From: JARYGU01 sp033795365
GTDB taxonomy: Bacteria; Pseudomonadota; Alphaproteobacteria; Rhizobiales; Rhizobiaceae
Reading direction: 5' to 3'
DNA: 62,195 bases
Assembly (NCBI GenBank): GCA_033795365.1
Contig: JARYGU010000027.1
Span: forward strand, 1 to 62,195
Position numbers and translations under genes: made by a program. Numbering within the stretch: position 1 is the first letter of the stretch; every line of letters starts with the position of its first letter. The notes beneath the pieces were generated by a model. It was not told the origin of the DNA. It was given only the letters and a program-made list of their open reading frames with translations, and did not search any database. This document shows positions 50,507 through 59,616 of this stretch, piece after piece.

Positions 50507-50520
50507 CCGCGTCGGGCTTT

Positions 50521-51447
50521 TCAGGGTTTCGGGCTTTCCGCCGGCCGGCCGAAATTCGGCGCCGCCGTATCCTGTCCCGCGTCGATGATCGAGCGGCGGA
50601 CGGCGCGGGTCCGGGTGAAGAGATGGAAGAGCTTGTCGCCGTCGCCCCAGCGGATGGCGCGCTGCAGGTAGGCAAGATCCTCGGAAAAGCGCGCAAGCAT
50701 TTCCAGGATGGCGTCCTTGTTGTGGAGGCAGACGTCGCGCCACATCGTCGGATCGGAAGCGGCGAGACGCGTGAAATCGCGAAAGCCGGATGCCGAGTAT
50801 TTGATGACCTCGGATTCGGTGACGGTCTCCAGATCGTCGGCCGTCCCGACGATATTGTAGGCGATGATATGCGGCAGGTGCGACACGATCGCCAGGACCT
50901 TGTCGTGGTGTTCCGTATCCATCTCGTCGACGCGCGAGCCGAGCGTCTCCCAAAAGGTCGCGAGCTTCCTCTTGGCTGTCGCGTCGGTTCCCGCGATCGG
51001 GGTCAGTATGCACCAGCGTCCATGGAAGAGCTCGGGGAAGCCGGAATCGGGGCCTGAGTGTTCCGTGCCTGCCAAGGGATGGCCGGGAATGAAGTGCACG
51101 TCCTTCGGCATGTGCGGCAGCATCTGGGCGACGACCGAACCCTTGGTCGATCCGACATCGGTGACGATCGCTCCGGGTTTCAGGTGCGGCGCGATTTCCT
51201 CCGCCACGCTGCCCGAAGCGCCGACCGGAACGGAAACGATGACGAGATCGGCGTCGCGCACTGCCTCGCCGGCAGAGAGCGTATAGTCGGTCCCGAGTTC
51301 CAGTTCGCGCGCCCGCTCCAGGGTCTCCTGGCTGCGCGTTGCGATCGACACGGCCTGTGCAAGTCCCTGCTTTTTGACGGCGCGGGCGATGGATGAACCG
51401 ATGAGGCCGATGCCGATCAGCGCGATCTTGTCGAATTGCTTAGTCAT
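50521..51447 (-). CDS. tyrC: prephenate/arogenate dehydrogenase
   Basis: A 308-residue NAD(P)-dependent dehydrogenase for tyrosine synthesis. It begins IALIGIGLIGSSIARA (Rossmann loop), then VSVPVG, DVGSTKGSV, the catalytic His in IPGHPLAGTEHSG, and SHLPHIIAYN. It oxidatively decarboxylates prephenate or arogenate; which one cannot be told. The chorismate-mutase domain of E. coli TyrA is absent, as usual in rhizobia. Confidence 0.92.
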   Translation of the reverse strand: MTKQFDKIALIGIGLIGSSIARAVKKQGLAQAVSIATRSQETLERARELELGTDYTLSAGEAVRDADLVIVSVPVGASGSVAEEIAPHLKPGAIVTDVGSTKGSVVAQMLPHMPKDVHFIPGHPLAGTEHSGPDSGFPELFHGRWCILTPIAGTDATAKRKLATFWETLGSRVDEMDTEHHDKVLAIVSHLPHIIAYNIVGTADDLETVTESEVIKYSASGFRDFTRLAASDPTMWRDVCLHNKDAILEMLARFSEDLAYLQRAIRWGDGDKLFHLFTRTRAVRRSIIDAGQDTAAPNFGRPAESPKP

Positions 51448-51526
51448 TACCTGCTCTCGCCCGATGAAGCATCTTTTCTGGAAGACAGGCAGGCATTAGC
51501 GGCGATGCCGGGATTTGTCGAGGGCG

Positions 51527-52276
51527 TCAGTCGCGCAAGCTCTTTCGTGTCGTGGGCACGCCCTGGGGCGCCAGCACAGGGACGAAGACCCGGCGCGACG
51601 CTCTCGCGGCGACCGGCAGGCCCTGGTAAAGCCGCTTCTGTGCCTCCACGATGATGACGCCCGCGAACATCGGCCAGAGCGAACGGCCGATCCTTTCGAA
51701 CGCGCCGCGCAGCTTGTGCACGCTTCGAAGCTTGGAAGGCGGAAAAAAGAGGGCATCGGCATAAGCGCCGGGCGTGAAGTTCGTTTCGCGCAGGAGCGCC
51801 GTCAGCTGACGGCGCGAATAGGGACGCCCGGATCCGAAGGGCGTATGCTCCATGCGCGCCCAGACGCCTCGCCGGTTCGGCACGACGATGACGAGCCGGC
51901 CGCCCGGCGCCAGAACCCGCCAGAGCTCCTTCATCGTTTCGCGCGGGTTCTCGGCGAATTCCAGGGCATGGACCATGAGAATCCGGTCGATAGAGGAATC
52001 GGGCAGCGGCAGTTCCTCGTCGAAGACCAGTGCTGTGGATGAAAGCTCGCCTGGAGGCCAGTTCACCGCGCCCTGGCCGGCCGGCATGAAGGCAAAGGTC
52101 CGTTCCGTATCGGCCCGGAACCGATCGAGATAGGGCACGGAATAGCCGAGCCCGACCAGCCTTTCGTCGGGAAGCCGCGCCCATACGGACGAGAGCGCCA
52201 TGGCGATCGAATGATCGGCCAGGCGGCCGAGAGGGGAATGATAGAATTCCCTGAGATCGACGATATCGGCGTGCAT
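51527..52276 (-). CDS. class I SAM-dependent methyltransferase
   Basis: A 249-residue Rossmann-fold methyltransferase. VGLGYSVPYL is a diverged SAM motif I, LPLPDSSIDRILMVHALEF carries motifs II/III, and VLAPGGRLVIVVPNR is the characteristic post-motif strand. The substrate is unknown. ATG 52276 fits the start of homology; upstream frame to 52528 is antisense to gloB. It is divergent from gloB, 88 bp apart, a neighbourhood common in rhizobia. Confidence 0.82.
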   Translation of the reverse strand: MHADIVDLREFYHSPLGRLADHSIAMALSSVWARLPDERLVGLGYSVPYLDRFRADTERTFAFMPAGQGAVNWPPGELSSTALVFDEELPLPDSSIDRILMVHALEFAENPRETMKELWRVLAPGGRLVIVVPNRRGVWARMEHTPFGSGRPYSRRQLTALLRETNFTPGAYADALFFPPSKLRSVHKLRGAFERIGRSLWPMFAGVIIVEAQKRLYQGLPVAARASRRVFVPVLAPQGVPTTRKSLRD

Positions 52277-52364
52277 TGCCCAAATGTTAGCAGGCGAGTG
52301 GTGGACTTCAAGGCCGCAACCCTTACATTCGGATGAAACCGGAACAAGACTTCGGAGAAATGCC

Positions 52365-53135
52365 ATGCCGTCGCTAGAAATCGAACTCTTCCCCTGCCGC
52401 AGCGATAACTTCGGCGTTCTCCTGCATGATCCCGCTTCGGGCGCGACCGCGAGCATCGATGCGCCGGAAGAAAAATCCATCCTGGATGCTCTCCAAAGGC
52501 GCGGATGGAAGCTTACCCATATCTTCACGACCCATCATCATGGCGATCATGTGGAAGCCAATCTGGCGCTGAAGGAGCGCTTCGGTGTGGAAATCACCGG
52601 GCCGGCGAAAGAGGCGCAGCGCATACCGGGCATAGACCGGACCGTCGACGACGGCGACCGATTCGAGTTTTCTGGCCATCCGGTCGACGTCATCTGGACG
52701 CCCGGCCATACGGCGGGACATGTCTGCTTTCATTTTTCGGACGATGGGCTGCTCTTTGCCGCCGACACGCTTTTCGCGCTCGGCTGCGGGCGGTTGTTCG
52801 AAGGCAGCCCTGCCGACATGTGGAGCTCGCTTTCGAAGCTTGCGGCGCTGCCGGATAGCACCAGGGTCTATTTCGGCCACGAATATACGCTGTCGAACGC
52901 CCGCTTCGCCGTGACCGTCGATCCGGAGAACCCGGTGCTCGTCGAACGTGCCAGGGCGATTGAAGCGCAGCGCTCCAAGGGCGAATTCACCGCTCCGACC
53001 ACCATCGGCATCGAAAAGGCGACCAACCCGTTCCTGAGGGTCGCCGATCCGCGCATCCGCAAGGGGCTCGGCATGGAGAAGGCCAGCGACGCCGAAGTTT
53101 TCGGAGAAATCCGCGCCCGCAAGGACAAGTTCTGA
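52365..53135 (+). CDS. gloB: hydroxyacylglutathione hydrolase (glyoxalase II)
   Basis: A 256-residue metallo-beta-lactamase-fold enzyme that hydrolyses S-lactoylglutathione to lactate and glutathione. The dinuclear metal motif TTHHHGDHVEAN, then TPGHTAGH, ADTLFALGCGRLFEG, VYFGHEYTLSN and the C-terminal substrate helix ending RKDKF are all present. GGAG precedes ATG 52365. Its stop overlaps the next start (ATGA). Confidence 0.93.
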   Translation: MPSLEIELFPCRSDNFGVLLHDPASGATASIDAPEEKSILDALQRRGWKLTHIFTTHHHGDHVEANLALKERFGVEITGPAKEAQRIPGIDRTVDDGDRFEFSGHPVDVIWTPGHTAGHVCFHFSDDGLLFAADTLFALGCGRLFEGSPADMWSSLSKLAALPDSTRVYFGHEYTLSNARFAVTVDPENPVLVERARAIEAQRSKGEFTAPTTIGIEKATNPFLRVADPRIRKGLGMEKASDAEVFGEIRARKDKF

Positions 53136-53563
53136 TGACACCGACGGAGATCGTCGAAACGCTCGGAATGGAGCGTCATCCCGAAGGCGGCTGGTATGTG
53201 CAGACCTTCCGCGACGGTTCCGGCGGGTCACGCGGCCATTCCACCGCGATCTATTACCTGCTCGAGAAGGGCGAACGGTCGCACTGGCATCGGGTCAGCG
53301 ATGCCGCCGAGATATGGCATTATTATTCCGGCGGGCCGATCGCCCTTTCGCTTTCGCCGGATGGCTCGTCCTGCGAGACGATGATGCTCGGGCCGGATCT
53401 CGCAAACGGCGAACGGCCCCAGCTCGTCGTTCCGGCCAATTGCTGGCAGTCCGCCGAACCGCTTGGCGATTGGACGCTCGTCGGCTGTACCGTTGCACCG
53501 GGCTTTGAATTTTCGTCATTCGAAATGGCGCCGCCCGGATGGAAGCCCAGTCGCTGGCCATGA
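53135..53563 (+). CDS. DUF985 (Cupin_5) domain protein
   Basis: A 142-residue single-domain cupin with the family pattern HPEGGWYVQTFRD, TAIYYLL, SHWHRV and EIWHYYSGGP. Function of this family is not established; the fold suggests a small-molecule isomerase or sensor. Translationally coupled to gloB through a 1-bp overlap, hinting at a related detoxification role. Confidence 0.85.
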   Translation: MTPTEIVETLGMERHPEGGWYVQTFRDGSGGSRGHSTAIYYLLEKGERSHWHRVSDAAEIWHYYSGGPIALSLSPDGSSCETMMLGPDLANGERPQLVVPANCWQSAEPLGDWTLVGCTVAPGFEFSSFEMAPPGWKPSRWP

Positions 53564-53570
53564 CCCCGGA

Positions 53571-54464
53571 TCAGGCGTTTTCAGGAGCCGTCTTGAGAGC
53601 CGCCTTGCGGAAGATCATGTCCTTCGCGGCAAGTACGGCGCCGCCCGTCACGAGCAGGCAGGCGGCGGCTATGCGCCATGAGGGCTCGGCGAAACCGCTG
53701 AGGATCAGCACCAGCGTCGACAGCAACGGTGCGGCATAGCTGGCTGCTCCGAGTATCTGGATATCGCCGTTCTTGACGCCGAAGTCCCAGGCATAGAAGG
53801 CGGCTCCCACCGGCAGCAGTCCGAGCCCGGCGATGGCGAGCCATTCGAAACCGCTTGCCGGCCAGACCGTCGTTTCGAGCAGTAGATGGCAGAGCAACGA
53901 GAGGAGGGAGGTCGCAAGGCAGAACCCCGTCACCATGTCCGTGGAGACGGCGTCGAAGCGCCTCGTCAGCAGCGAATAACCCGACCAGGTGAAAGCGCAG
54001 AGAAAGGCCGCGCCATAGCCGAGCGAATAGGCGCTGTCGAAAGCGATGCCGTTGCGTGCGACGATCAGCACCGTGCCGGCAAGTCCGGCGAGCGCGCCGG
54101 CCAGGTGATACCAGCGAAGACGTTCGCCCGGCAGCATTGCGGATCCGATGACGATGAGCAGGGGCCAGAGATATGCGATCAGACCCGCCTCCACGGCCGG
54201 GGCGTTCCGCAGTGCCGTGAAATAGAGGAAATGATAGCCGAAGAGGCCTGCTATTCCGGTGATCCAGACTTTGGCGGGCTGCTTGAGCAATGCGAAGCGT
54301 TCCGGGCGGGCAACCAGCACGGCAATTCCCGGCAGGCTGCCGATCAGAAAGCAGATAGCCGAAAGCTGGAAAGGGGGCATGCGGCCCGACGCCGCGGTGA
54401 AAAGCGCCAGCAGCGCCCACATCAGGATAGCCGAAAAGCCGATCAGCGTCGCTCGCAGTTTCAC
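53571..54464 (-). CDS. EamA/DMT-superfamily exporter (YddG-like)
   Basis: A 297-residue membrane protein with ten predicted helices in two EamA repeats; the first half starts LIGFSAILMWALLALFT and the second includes GYGAAFLCAFTWSGYSLLTRRF. The YddG subgroup exports aromatic amino acids and the match looks best there, but substrate is not certain. GTG 54464 opens the homologous region. Confidence 0.83.
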   Translation of the reverse strand: MKLRATLIGFSAILMWALLALFTAASGRMPPFQLSAICFLIGSLPGIAVLVARPERFALLKQPAKVWITGIAGLFGYHFLYFTALRNAPAVEAGLIAYLWPLLIVIGSAMLPGERLRWYHLAGALAGLAGTVLIVARNGIAFDSAYSLGYGAAFLCAFTWSGYSLLTRRFDAVSTDMVTGFCLATSLLSLLCHLLLETTVWPASGFEWLAIAGLGLLPVGAAFYAWDFGVKNGDIQILGAASYAAPLLSTLVLILSGFAEPSWRIAAACLLVTGGAVLAAKDMIFRKAALKTAPENA

Positions 54465-54505
54465 CCTAGTCCCCCGAAGATGCGTGTGAACGCAGAGAAA
54501 GCCGT

Positions 54506-55282
54506 TCAGCCCCCGAAGCGCGTGGCCGAGACGGTGACCGGCCCATACTTCGTCGGAATCCGAACATAGACGGGAGCGTATACATTGACGTCCTCCGCCT
54601 TGGCAAACCAGATTTCCATGGTGGTCAGCCGCCGCAGATACTCGACGTCGTCTCGGTCCTTGCGGTAGCCGGACTTCGGCACGAAGCGAATGCCGCAGAC
54701 GATCACGTCGCCCTTGAAGCCATTGGTGGAGAAGGGTTTGGTTCCCTTTGGAGTGAGCTTGATATCCATCCGGGACTCGCCGTCGAAGATCGGAAGCGTC
54801 CGCGAGCAGACATCCGTGTCGGCGGGAAATATGAGCCCCGAAATCGGATCGAGCACGGAGCGCATGTCGCTTTTCGTGACCGGGATCCAGTTCTCGTTGC
54901 GTTTTCGCGGAGGCGTCATGCTGTGAGCGACGACGTTGCCGTTGCGGAAGGTGACGTCGATGGCCCGACTGCGCTTGCCGCTCTTGTAGGAAACCGAATA
55001 TTTGGTCGCACGCAGGTTCTTGCGGGCGATCACCCCGGAGACGGATGTCACGCCCTGCGTGGGGCTGAAGATTTCGGCAAGTCCGGCGGAACGCATGCTG
55101 CCGAAGATCGAATAGCGGTTCTCGGAAAAGGCGGAGCGGAAGGTTGCGGTTGCAACGGGAAAGCCTGCGAGGCGTATGCTGTAGTCGGTGAGATGCTCGG
55201 TTTCGGCGGCTGCCGTCGCCATAGGGGCGTTGCCCAGCGTGAAAGATACGGCTATCGCTGCAAACCACCCGCGCCAGTTCAT
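54506..55282 (-). CDS. DUF3108 periplasmic protein
   Basis: A 258-residue secreted protein of the DUF3108 family (function unknown). It has a Sec signal peptide (WFAAIAVSFTLGNAPMATAAA) and a beta-rich domain with LAGFPVATATFRSAFS, SYKSGKRSRAIDVTF and MEIWFAKAEDVNVYAPVYVR. Two cysteines may form a disulfide. ATG 55282 has GGAG 9 nt upstream; TTG 55288 is possible. Confidence 0.8.
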   Translation of the reverse strand: MNWRGWFAAIAVSFTLGNAPMATAAAETEHLTDYSIRLAGFPVATATFRSAFSENRYSIFGSMRSAGLAEIFSPTQGVTSVSGVIARKNLRATKYSVSYKSGKRSRAIDVTFRNGNVVAHSMTPPRKRNENWIPVTKSDMRSVLDPISGLIFPADTDVCSRTLPIFDGESRMDIKLTPKGTKPFSTNGFKGDVIVCGIRFVPKSGYRKDRDDVEYLRRLTTMEIWFAKAEDVNVYAPVYVRIPTKYGPVTVSATRFGG

Positions 55283-55432
55283 CCGCAACCGCTCCTTTGA
55301 CGGCCAAGCTCTAGAAATTCATTGCGGCATTTCTACGCCACGTGGCGGCGATATCAAGTGCCACCGACGAGGCCCGGAGAGTTGAATTTCAAGGCGTTCT
55401 CAACAGATTTCCCGCAGGCGCACAGGTTTGGC

Positions 55433-55461
55433 TTGACGCGCCCGTTCAGTGTGACTATAGA
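55433..55461 (+). promoter_or_regulatory. sigma70-type promoter of rpmB
   Basis: TTGACG (55433-55438) and TATAGA (55456-55461) are separated by exactly 17 bp. This is the clearest housekeeping-type promoter in the window and would start transcription about 85 bp upstream of rpmB. Confidence 0.75.
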
Positions 55462-55553
55462 ACCGCAACTTTCCAAATAAGGCCAGACGGACTGCGGCCG
55501 GGCACGGCACCGGAAGCGTATTGTCCGAAAGCTTGAGAAAAATAGGTGTTAAC

Positions 55554-55844
55554 ATGTCTCGTATGTGCGAGTTGACTGGCAAGGGCGTCCAGTCGGGCAA
55601 CAATGTCAGCCACGCAAACAACAAGACCAAGCGCAAGTTCCTGCCGAACCTGTGCAACGTCACGCTGATTTCCGATGCTCTCGGCCAGCGCTTCCGTCTG
55701 CGTGTTTCCGCTGCTGCTCTGCGTTCGGTCGAGCACCGTGGCGGCCTCGACGCCTTCCTTCTGAAGGCCGACGAGAACGAACTGTCGATGCGCGCCCGTC
55801 TGCTGCGCCGCCAGATCGTCAAGAAGACCGCGGAAGCCGCCTGA
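55554..55844 (+). CDS. rpmB: 50S ribosomal protein L28
   Basis: A 96-residue L28. MSRMCELTGKGVQSGNNVSH and RKFLPNLCNVTL are diagnostic. It is a structural protein of the large ribosomal subunit. It has its own strong promoter and a leader of about 85 nt. Confidence 0.96.
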   Translation: MSRMCELTGKGVQSGNNVSHANNKTKRKFLPNLCNVTLISDALGQRFRLRVSAAALRSVEHRGGLDAFLLKADENELSMRARLLRRQIVKKTAEAA

Positions 55845-55928
55845 TTTCAGGTTGCCATCTCCGGAAATCGAGCTTGAAGGCTTGACCGCTCAGCCGGCCA
55901 GGCCTTTGCTTTGTGAAGTCGTTTTCAA

Positions 55929-55957
55929 CTGGTGGCATCACCCAGGATAAAAAAATG
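55929..55957 (+). promoter_or_regulatory. possible preQ1-I-like riboswitch or translation-control hairpin before yhhQ
   Basis: CTGG (55929-55932) can pair with CCAG (55942-55945), with a CAC/CCC-containing loop and an A-rich tail (GATAAAAAAATG) right after, and the AGGA ribosome site overlaps the 3' arm. This short stem plus A-tail layout recalls preQ1-I aptamers, and the downstream gene is a queuosine-precursor transporter. A plain GGTG/CACC hairpin is the alternative. Confidence 0.35.
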
Positions 55958-56593
55958 CAGGCGCATCGCATTACCCTGATCTACGTTCTCATGATGACGC
56001 TTGTCGTCGTCGCTTCGAATATCCTCGTGCAGTATCCGCTGTCCGGGGAGCTCTTCGGCATCAATCTCGGCGATCTGCTGACCTACGGCGCCTTTACCTA
56101 TCCCGTCGCTTTTCTCGTCACCGACCTGACGAACCGGCAGTTCGGGCCGCGCGTCGCACGGCGCGTCGTCATCGCCGGCTTTGCCGTTGCGGTTCTGTTT
56201 TCCTTTGCCGTCGCAACGCCGCGCATCGCGATCGCTTCGGGTTCGGCCTTCCTGGCCGGCCAGTTGCTCGACATCTCCGTATTCAACAGGCTGCGCCGGC
56301 AGACGTGGTGGCGCGCACCGCTGATCGCCTCTCTGATCGGCTCCGCGCTCGACACGATCCTGTTCTTCTCCTTTGCTTTCGCACCGTTCTTTGTCTTCTT
56401 CGGCCCGAACGATCCCTTCGCGATCGAGACAGCTCCCCTCTTCGGCACCTTTGCCGCCGAGGCACCGCGATGGATCTCCTGGGCGCTCGGCGATTTCACG
56501 GTGAAGGTTCTGGTCGGCTTCGTCATGCTGCTTCCCTATGGAGCATTGATGAGCGTGCTGAAGCCGATGCCGGCCGCCGAAAAGAGGGTATAG
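55955..56593 (+). CDS. YhhQ-type queuosine precursor transporter
   Basis: A 212-residue membrane protein with about six helices, family COG1738. VASNILVQYPL, LGDLLTYGAFTYPVAFLVTD and LIGSALDTILFF are characteristic. YhhQ takes up preQ0/preQ1 for queuosine synthesis in tRNA. ATG 55955 has AGGA 7 nt upstream, inside a possible regulatory hairpin. It follows rpmB by 110 bp and converges with the phytase-like gene. Confidence 0.87.
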   Translation: MQAHRITLIYVLMMTLVVVASNILVQYPLSGELFGINLGDLLTYGAFTYPVAFLVTDLTNRQFGPRVARRVVIAGFAVAVLFSFAVATPRIAIASGSAFLAGQLLDISVFNRLRRQTWWRAPLIASLIGSALDTILFFSFAFAPFFVFFGPNDPFAIETAPLFGTFAAEAPRWISWALGDFTVKVLVGFVMLLPYGALMSVLKPMPAAEKRV

Positions 56594-56637
56594 GCCCGCG
56601 AAGGTCCGGCCGGTATCCGGCGGGTTTCCGCTTGCCG

Positions 56638-57642
56638 TCAGTTCGTCTGTAGCAGGCGAAATTCGAGCATCAGGTTACGCTGCAGGATCGAATGGTTGTC
56701 GTCCGAAACGACGAAGATGCGGACATCCCCATCCGGCATCGAGACCACATCCATCGCCTCCATATTGTCGATCTGGTGGCTCATATCCGCATCGAGCAGC
56801 ACCTCGCCGTCGACGACGGCGCCGGGTTTTATATCGCTGCCGGCGATGCGGCGAATGCGCATTCCCACCCCGTCGGAAAGCCGGAACCGACGCTCCAGCA
56901 GCAGCAGGTCGCCGTTCGGCAGGAAGGCGCCGTCGGTGACGTCCCAGGGATCGTTCCGGCGTATTGCAAAAGTCCCTTTCCGAGGCCCCTCGAGCACCGC
57001 CGCGATCAGATGCCCGTCAGCGTCCAGGCTTCGCTCGGCAACGGTTACCGGCACGTAGCCAAGGGGACTGCCGGGCGGCGACATGGCCACGGTCTCAAGG
57101 CCCTGATTGCGGCGAAGCTCGCTAACGGGAAACGGCAGCGGCAGGGTTCGCAGCGGCGCGCTGGTCTCGAAGCCCGGATCCGGATAGAGATCGATGCGAT
57201 GGCGCTGTTCGTAACTCACCAGAAGCTCGCCATGGCCGAGTGCAAGGCCTTCGGCATCCATGCGATATTTCTCGTTCTCATTCCTGCCTTCGGCGTTCAG
57301 CATGGAGGTGATGGCCAGCCCGTCGAGCCCGGAAAGTCTTCCCTCCTCGTCCCGCTGGATTTTTCCCGTCAGCCAGTGGCCGGTGTCCAGAACGGCGACG
57401 AAATGCTCGCGGTCTTCACGGAAGCGGATCGCCGAGATGGCGCCGAGCAGCGCATCGCTCGACGAAAAGGTGAAGCCGCCGAGGAATTCGAGCTTGCCGA
57501 AGACCCGGGCCTCGGACCCCACGGCAAACAGGGAGAAGGCGCGGCCCGTCACCGGGACGGAAACGCTTTGTGCCGATGCCGCGCCACCGGCCGCCGCGAC
57601 ACCGAGCAGGACGGCAGCAAACAGGCATCGCAGACGCTTCAT
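56638..57642 (-). CDS. esterase-like activity of phytase family protein
   Basis: A 334-residue secreted protein with a signal peptide (LFAAVLLGVAAAGGAASA) and a beta-propeller-like phytase-esterase domain: GGFTFSSSDALLGAISAIRF, FVAVLDTGHWLTG, NEKYRMDAEGLALG and MEAMDVVSMPDG are repeated blade-like segments. Activity within the family is poorly defined. It lies downstream of cobT in the same direction. Confidence 0.82.
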   Translation of the reverse strand: MKRLRCLFAAVLLGVAAAGGAASAQSVSVPVTGRAFSLFAVGSEARVFGKLEFLGGFTFSSSDALLGAISAIRFREDREHFVAVLDTGHWLTGKIQRDEEGRLSGLDGLAITSMLNAEGRNENEKYRMDAEGLALGHGELLVSYEQRHRIDLYPDPGFETSAPLRTLPLPFPVSELRRNQGLETVAMSPPGSPLGYVPVTVAERSLDADGHLIAAVLEGPRKGTFAIRRNDPWDVTDGAFLPNGDLLLLERRFRLSDGVGMRIRRIAGSDIKPGAVVDGEVLLDADMSHQIDNMEAMDVVSMPDGDVRIFVVSDDNHSILQRNLMLEFRLLQTN

Positions 57643-57696
57643 AGCATTCCTCGTTGATCTGCCCGTTGCAGAGCGTCGTCCATCAGGGCGTGCGGA

Positions 57697-59598
57697 TCAG
57701 CCGGCCCTGCGCATCGCGCCGCCCCGTCTGCCCGTACCTTCCTCTTCGAAAAGCGAGGCGAGCTGTTCCGTCATCGCGCCTGCAAGCTCATCGGCGTCGA
57801 CGATGGTCACCGCGCGGCGATAGTAGCGGGTTACGTCATGGCCGATGCCGATCGCCAGAAGCTCGATCGGCGAGCGCGTCTCTATCTGCTCGATCACCGC
57901 GCGCAGATGGCGCTCGAGGTAATTGCCCGGATTGACCGACAGCGTGGAATCGTCGACCGGCGCTCCGTCCGAGATCATCATCAGGATGCGCCGCTGCTCG
58001 GAGCGGCCGAGCAGGCGGTTGTGGGCCCAAATCAGGGCCTCGCCGTCGATGTTCTCCTTAAGGAGCCCTTCGCGCATCATCAGCCCGAGATTGCGCCTCG
58101 CGCGCCGCCATGGCGCATCCGCCGACTTGTAGACGATATGGCGCAGGTCGTTCAGCCGGCCGGGCGATTGCGGCTTGCCTGAGGCAAGCCATTTCTCACG
58201 CGCCTGCCCGCCCTTCCAGGCCTTGGTCGTGAAGCCGAGGATTTCGACCTTGACGCCGCAGCGCTCCAGCGTGCGGGCGAGAATGTCGGCGCAGGTCGCA
58301 GCCACGGTGATCGGCCGGCCGCGCATGGAGCCGGAATTGTCGATCAGCAGCGTCACCACCGTGTCGCGGAAGTTCGTGTCCTTCTCCCGCTTGAAGGAGA
58401 GGGGTTGCATCGGGTCGATGACGATACGCTGAAGGCGGGCCGTATCGAGATATCCCTCTTCGAGATCGAATTCCCAGGAGCGGTTCTGCTGCGCCATGAG
58501 GCGGCGCTGGAGGCGGTTTGCGAGACGGCCGACCGCGCCCTGCAAATGGGCGAGCTGCTTGTCGAGAAAGGCGCGCAGCCGGTCGAGCTCGGCCTCGTCG
58601 CAGAGCTCCTCCGCGGTGATGATCTCGTCGAACTCCTCGGTGAAGACGCCGTAGTCGACCTTCTCGTTGAAGTCGGAGAACGGATTGTTCGGCCGGCGGA
58701 CCTCTCCCGGCGTTTCCGTCTCGTCGTTGTCCTCGTCGGCGAGATCGTCGTCGGATATCTCCGCGCCGTCCATCTCGCCTTCTTCCATCTGTTCGTCGGC
58801 AGTTTCGTTCTCGTCGGCCGGGGAGGCGTCGTCGCCAGCGTCCTCCTCGGCGTTGCTTTCGTCCTGTTCGTCGCTGCGCGGCTGGTCCTCGTCGGTCTCC
58901 GTCTCGCTATCTTCCGGCTCGGTCTCGTCCTCGCCATACTGCTCGGCGACATTCATCGAGGAGAGCATGTTGCGCACGACCCGCGCAAAAGCCTGCTGGT
59001 CGTTCATGGCGGAAGACAATCCCGCCATATCGCCGCCCGCCTTGTTCTCGATGAAGTCGCGCCAGAGATCGAGAACCTTGCCGGCGGTGGCCGGCGGCTT
59101 CTCGCCGGTCAGCTTTTCGCGCACCATCAGCGCGATGGCCTCTTCCAGAGGGGCGTCCGCCTGCTTGTCGATCGCGCCGAAATTGGCCCTGGCATATTTC
59201 TCCGAAAGCATCGAGCCGAGATTTGCGGCCATTCCGCGCATGCGGGTGGCGCCGATCGCCTCGACCCTGGCCTGCTCGACGGCGTCGAAGATGGCGCGCG
59301 CATCCTGCCCCTGCGGCGACATCGTCGCATGGATGCGGGCATCGTGGCAGGCCTTGCGCAGCGCCATGGAATCGCCCAGGCCGCGCTCCACGGCGAGCTC
59401 CTCGCGCGTCGGACGCTTGGACAGTTCCGGCAGGCGGATGCGCTCCCCGGTCAATCCCGGACGCTCATTGGCAAAGACGACCTCGATCTCGGCGTCGCCC
59501 GCAACCGAGCGGATACAGCCGGTCAGCGCCCGGCGGAACGGCTCCACGTCTACCGGGGAACCGGGTCTCGGCCTGGAATTGTCACCGCGCGAAGCCAT
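57697..59598 (-). CDS. cobT: aerobic cobaltochelatase subunit CobT
   Basis: A 633-residue subunit of the CobNST cobalt chelatase of aerobic cobalamin synthesis. The middle (about residues 220-300) is an acidic low-complexity linker rich in Glu/Asp. The C-terminus is a von Willebrand-like domain whose MIDAS motif DNSGSMRG is visible near residue 425. Together with the AAA+ subunit CobS it drives Co2+ insertion by CobN. It starts 18 bp after cobS. Confidence 0.93.
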   Translation of the reverse strand: MASRGDNSRPRPGSPVDVEPFRRALTGCIRSVAGDAEIEVVFANERPGLTGERIRLPELSKRPTREELAVERGLGDSMALRKACHDARIHATMSPQGQDARAIFDAVEQARVEAIGATRMRGMAANLGSMLSEKYARANFGAIDKQADAPLEEAIALMVREKLTGEKPPATAGKVLDLWRDFIENKAGGDMAGLSSAMNDQQAFARVVRNMLSSMNVAEQYGEDETEPEDSETETDEDQPRSDEQDESNAEEDAGDDASPADENETADEQMEEGEMDGAEISDDDLADEDNDETETPGEVRRPNNPFSDFNEKVDYGVFTEEFDEIITAEELCDEAELDRLRAFLDKQLAHLQGAVGRLANRLQRRLMAQQNRSWEFDLEEGYLDTARLQRIVIDPMQPLSFKREKDTNFRDTVVTLLIDNSGSMRGRPITVAATCADILARTLERCGVKVEILGFTTKAWKGGQAREKWLASGKPQSPGRLNDLRHIVYKSADAPWRRARRNLGLMMREGLLKENIDGEALIWAHNRLLGRSEQRRILMMISDGAPVDDSTLSVNPGNYLERHLRAVIEQIETRSPIELLAIGIGHDVTRYYRRAVTIVDADELAGAMTEQLASLFEEEGTGRRGGAMRRAG

Positions 59599-59616
59599 GC
59601 GTCATATCCTCGACCG

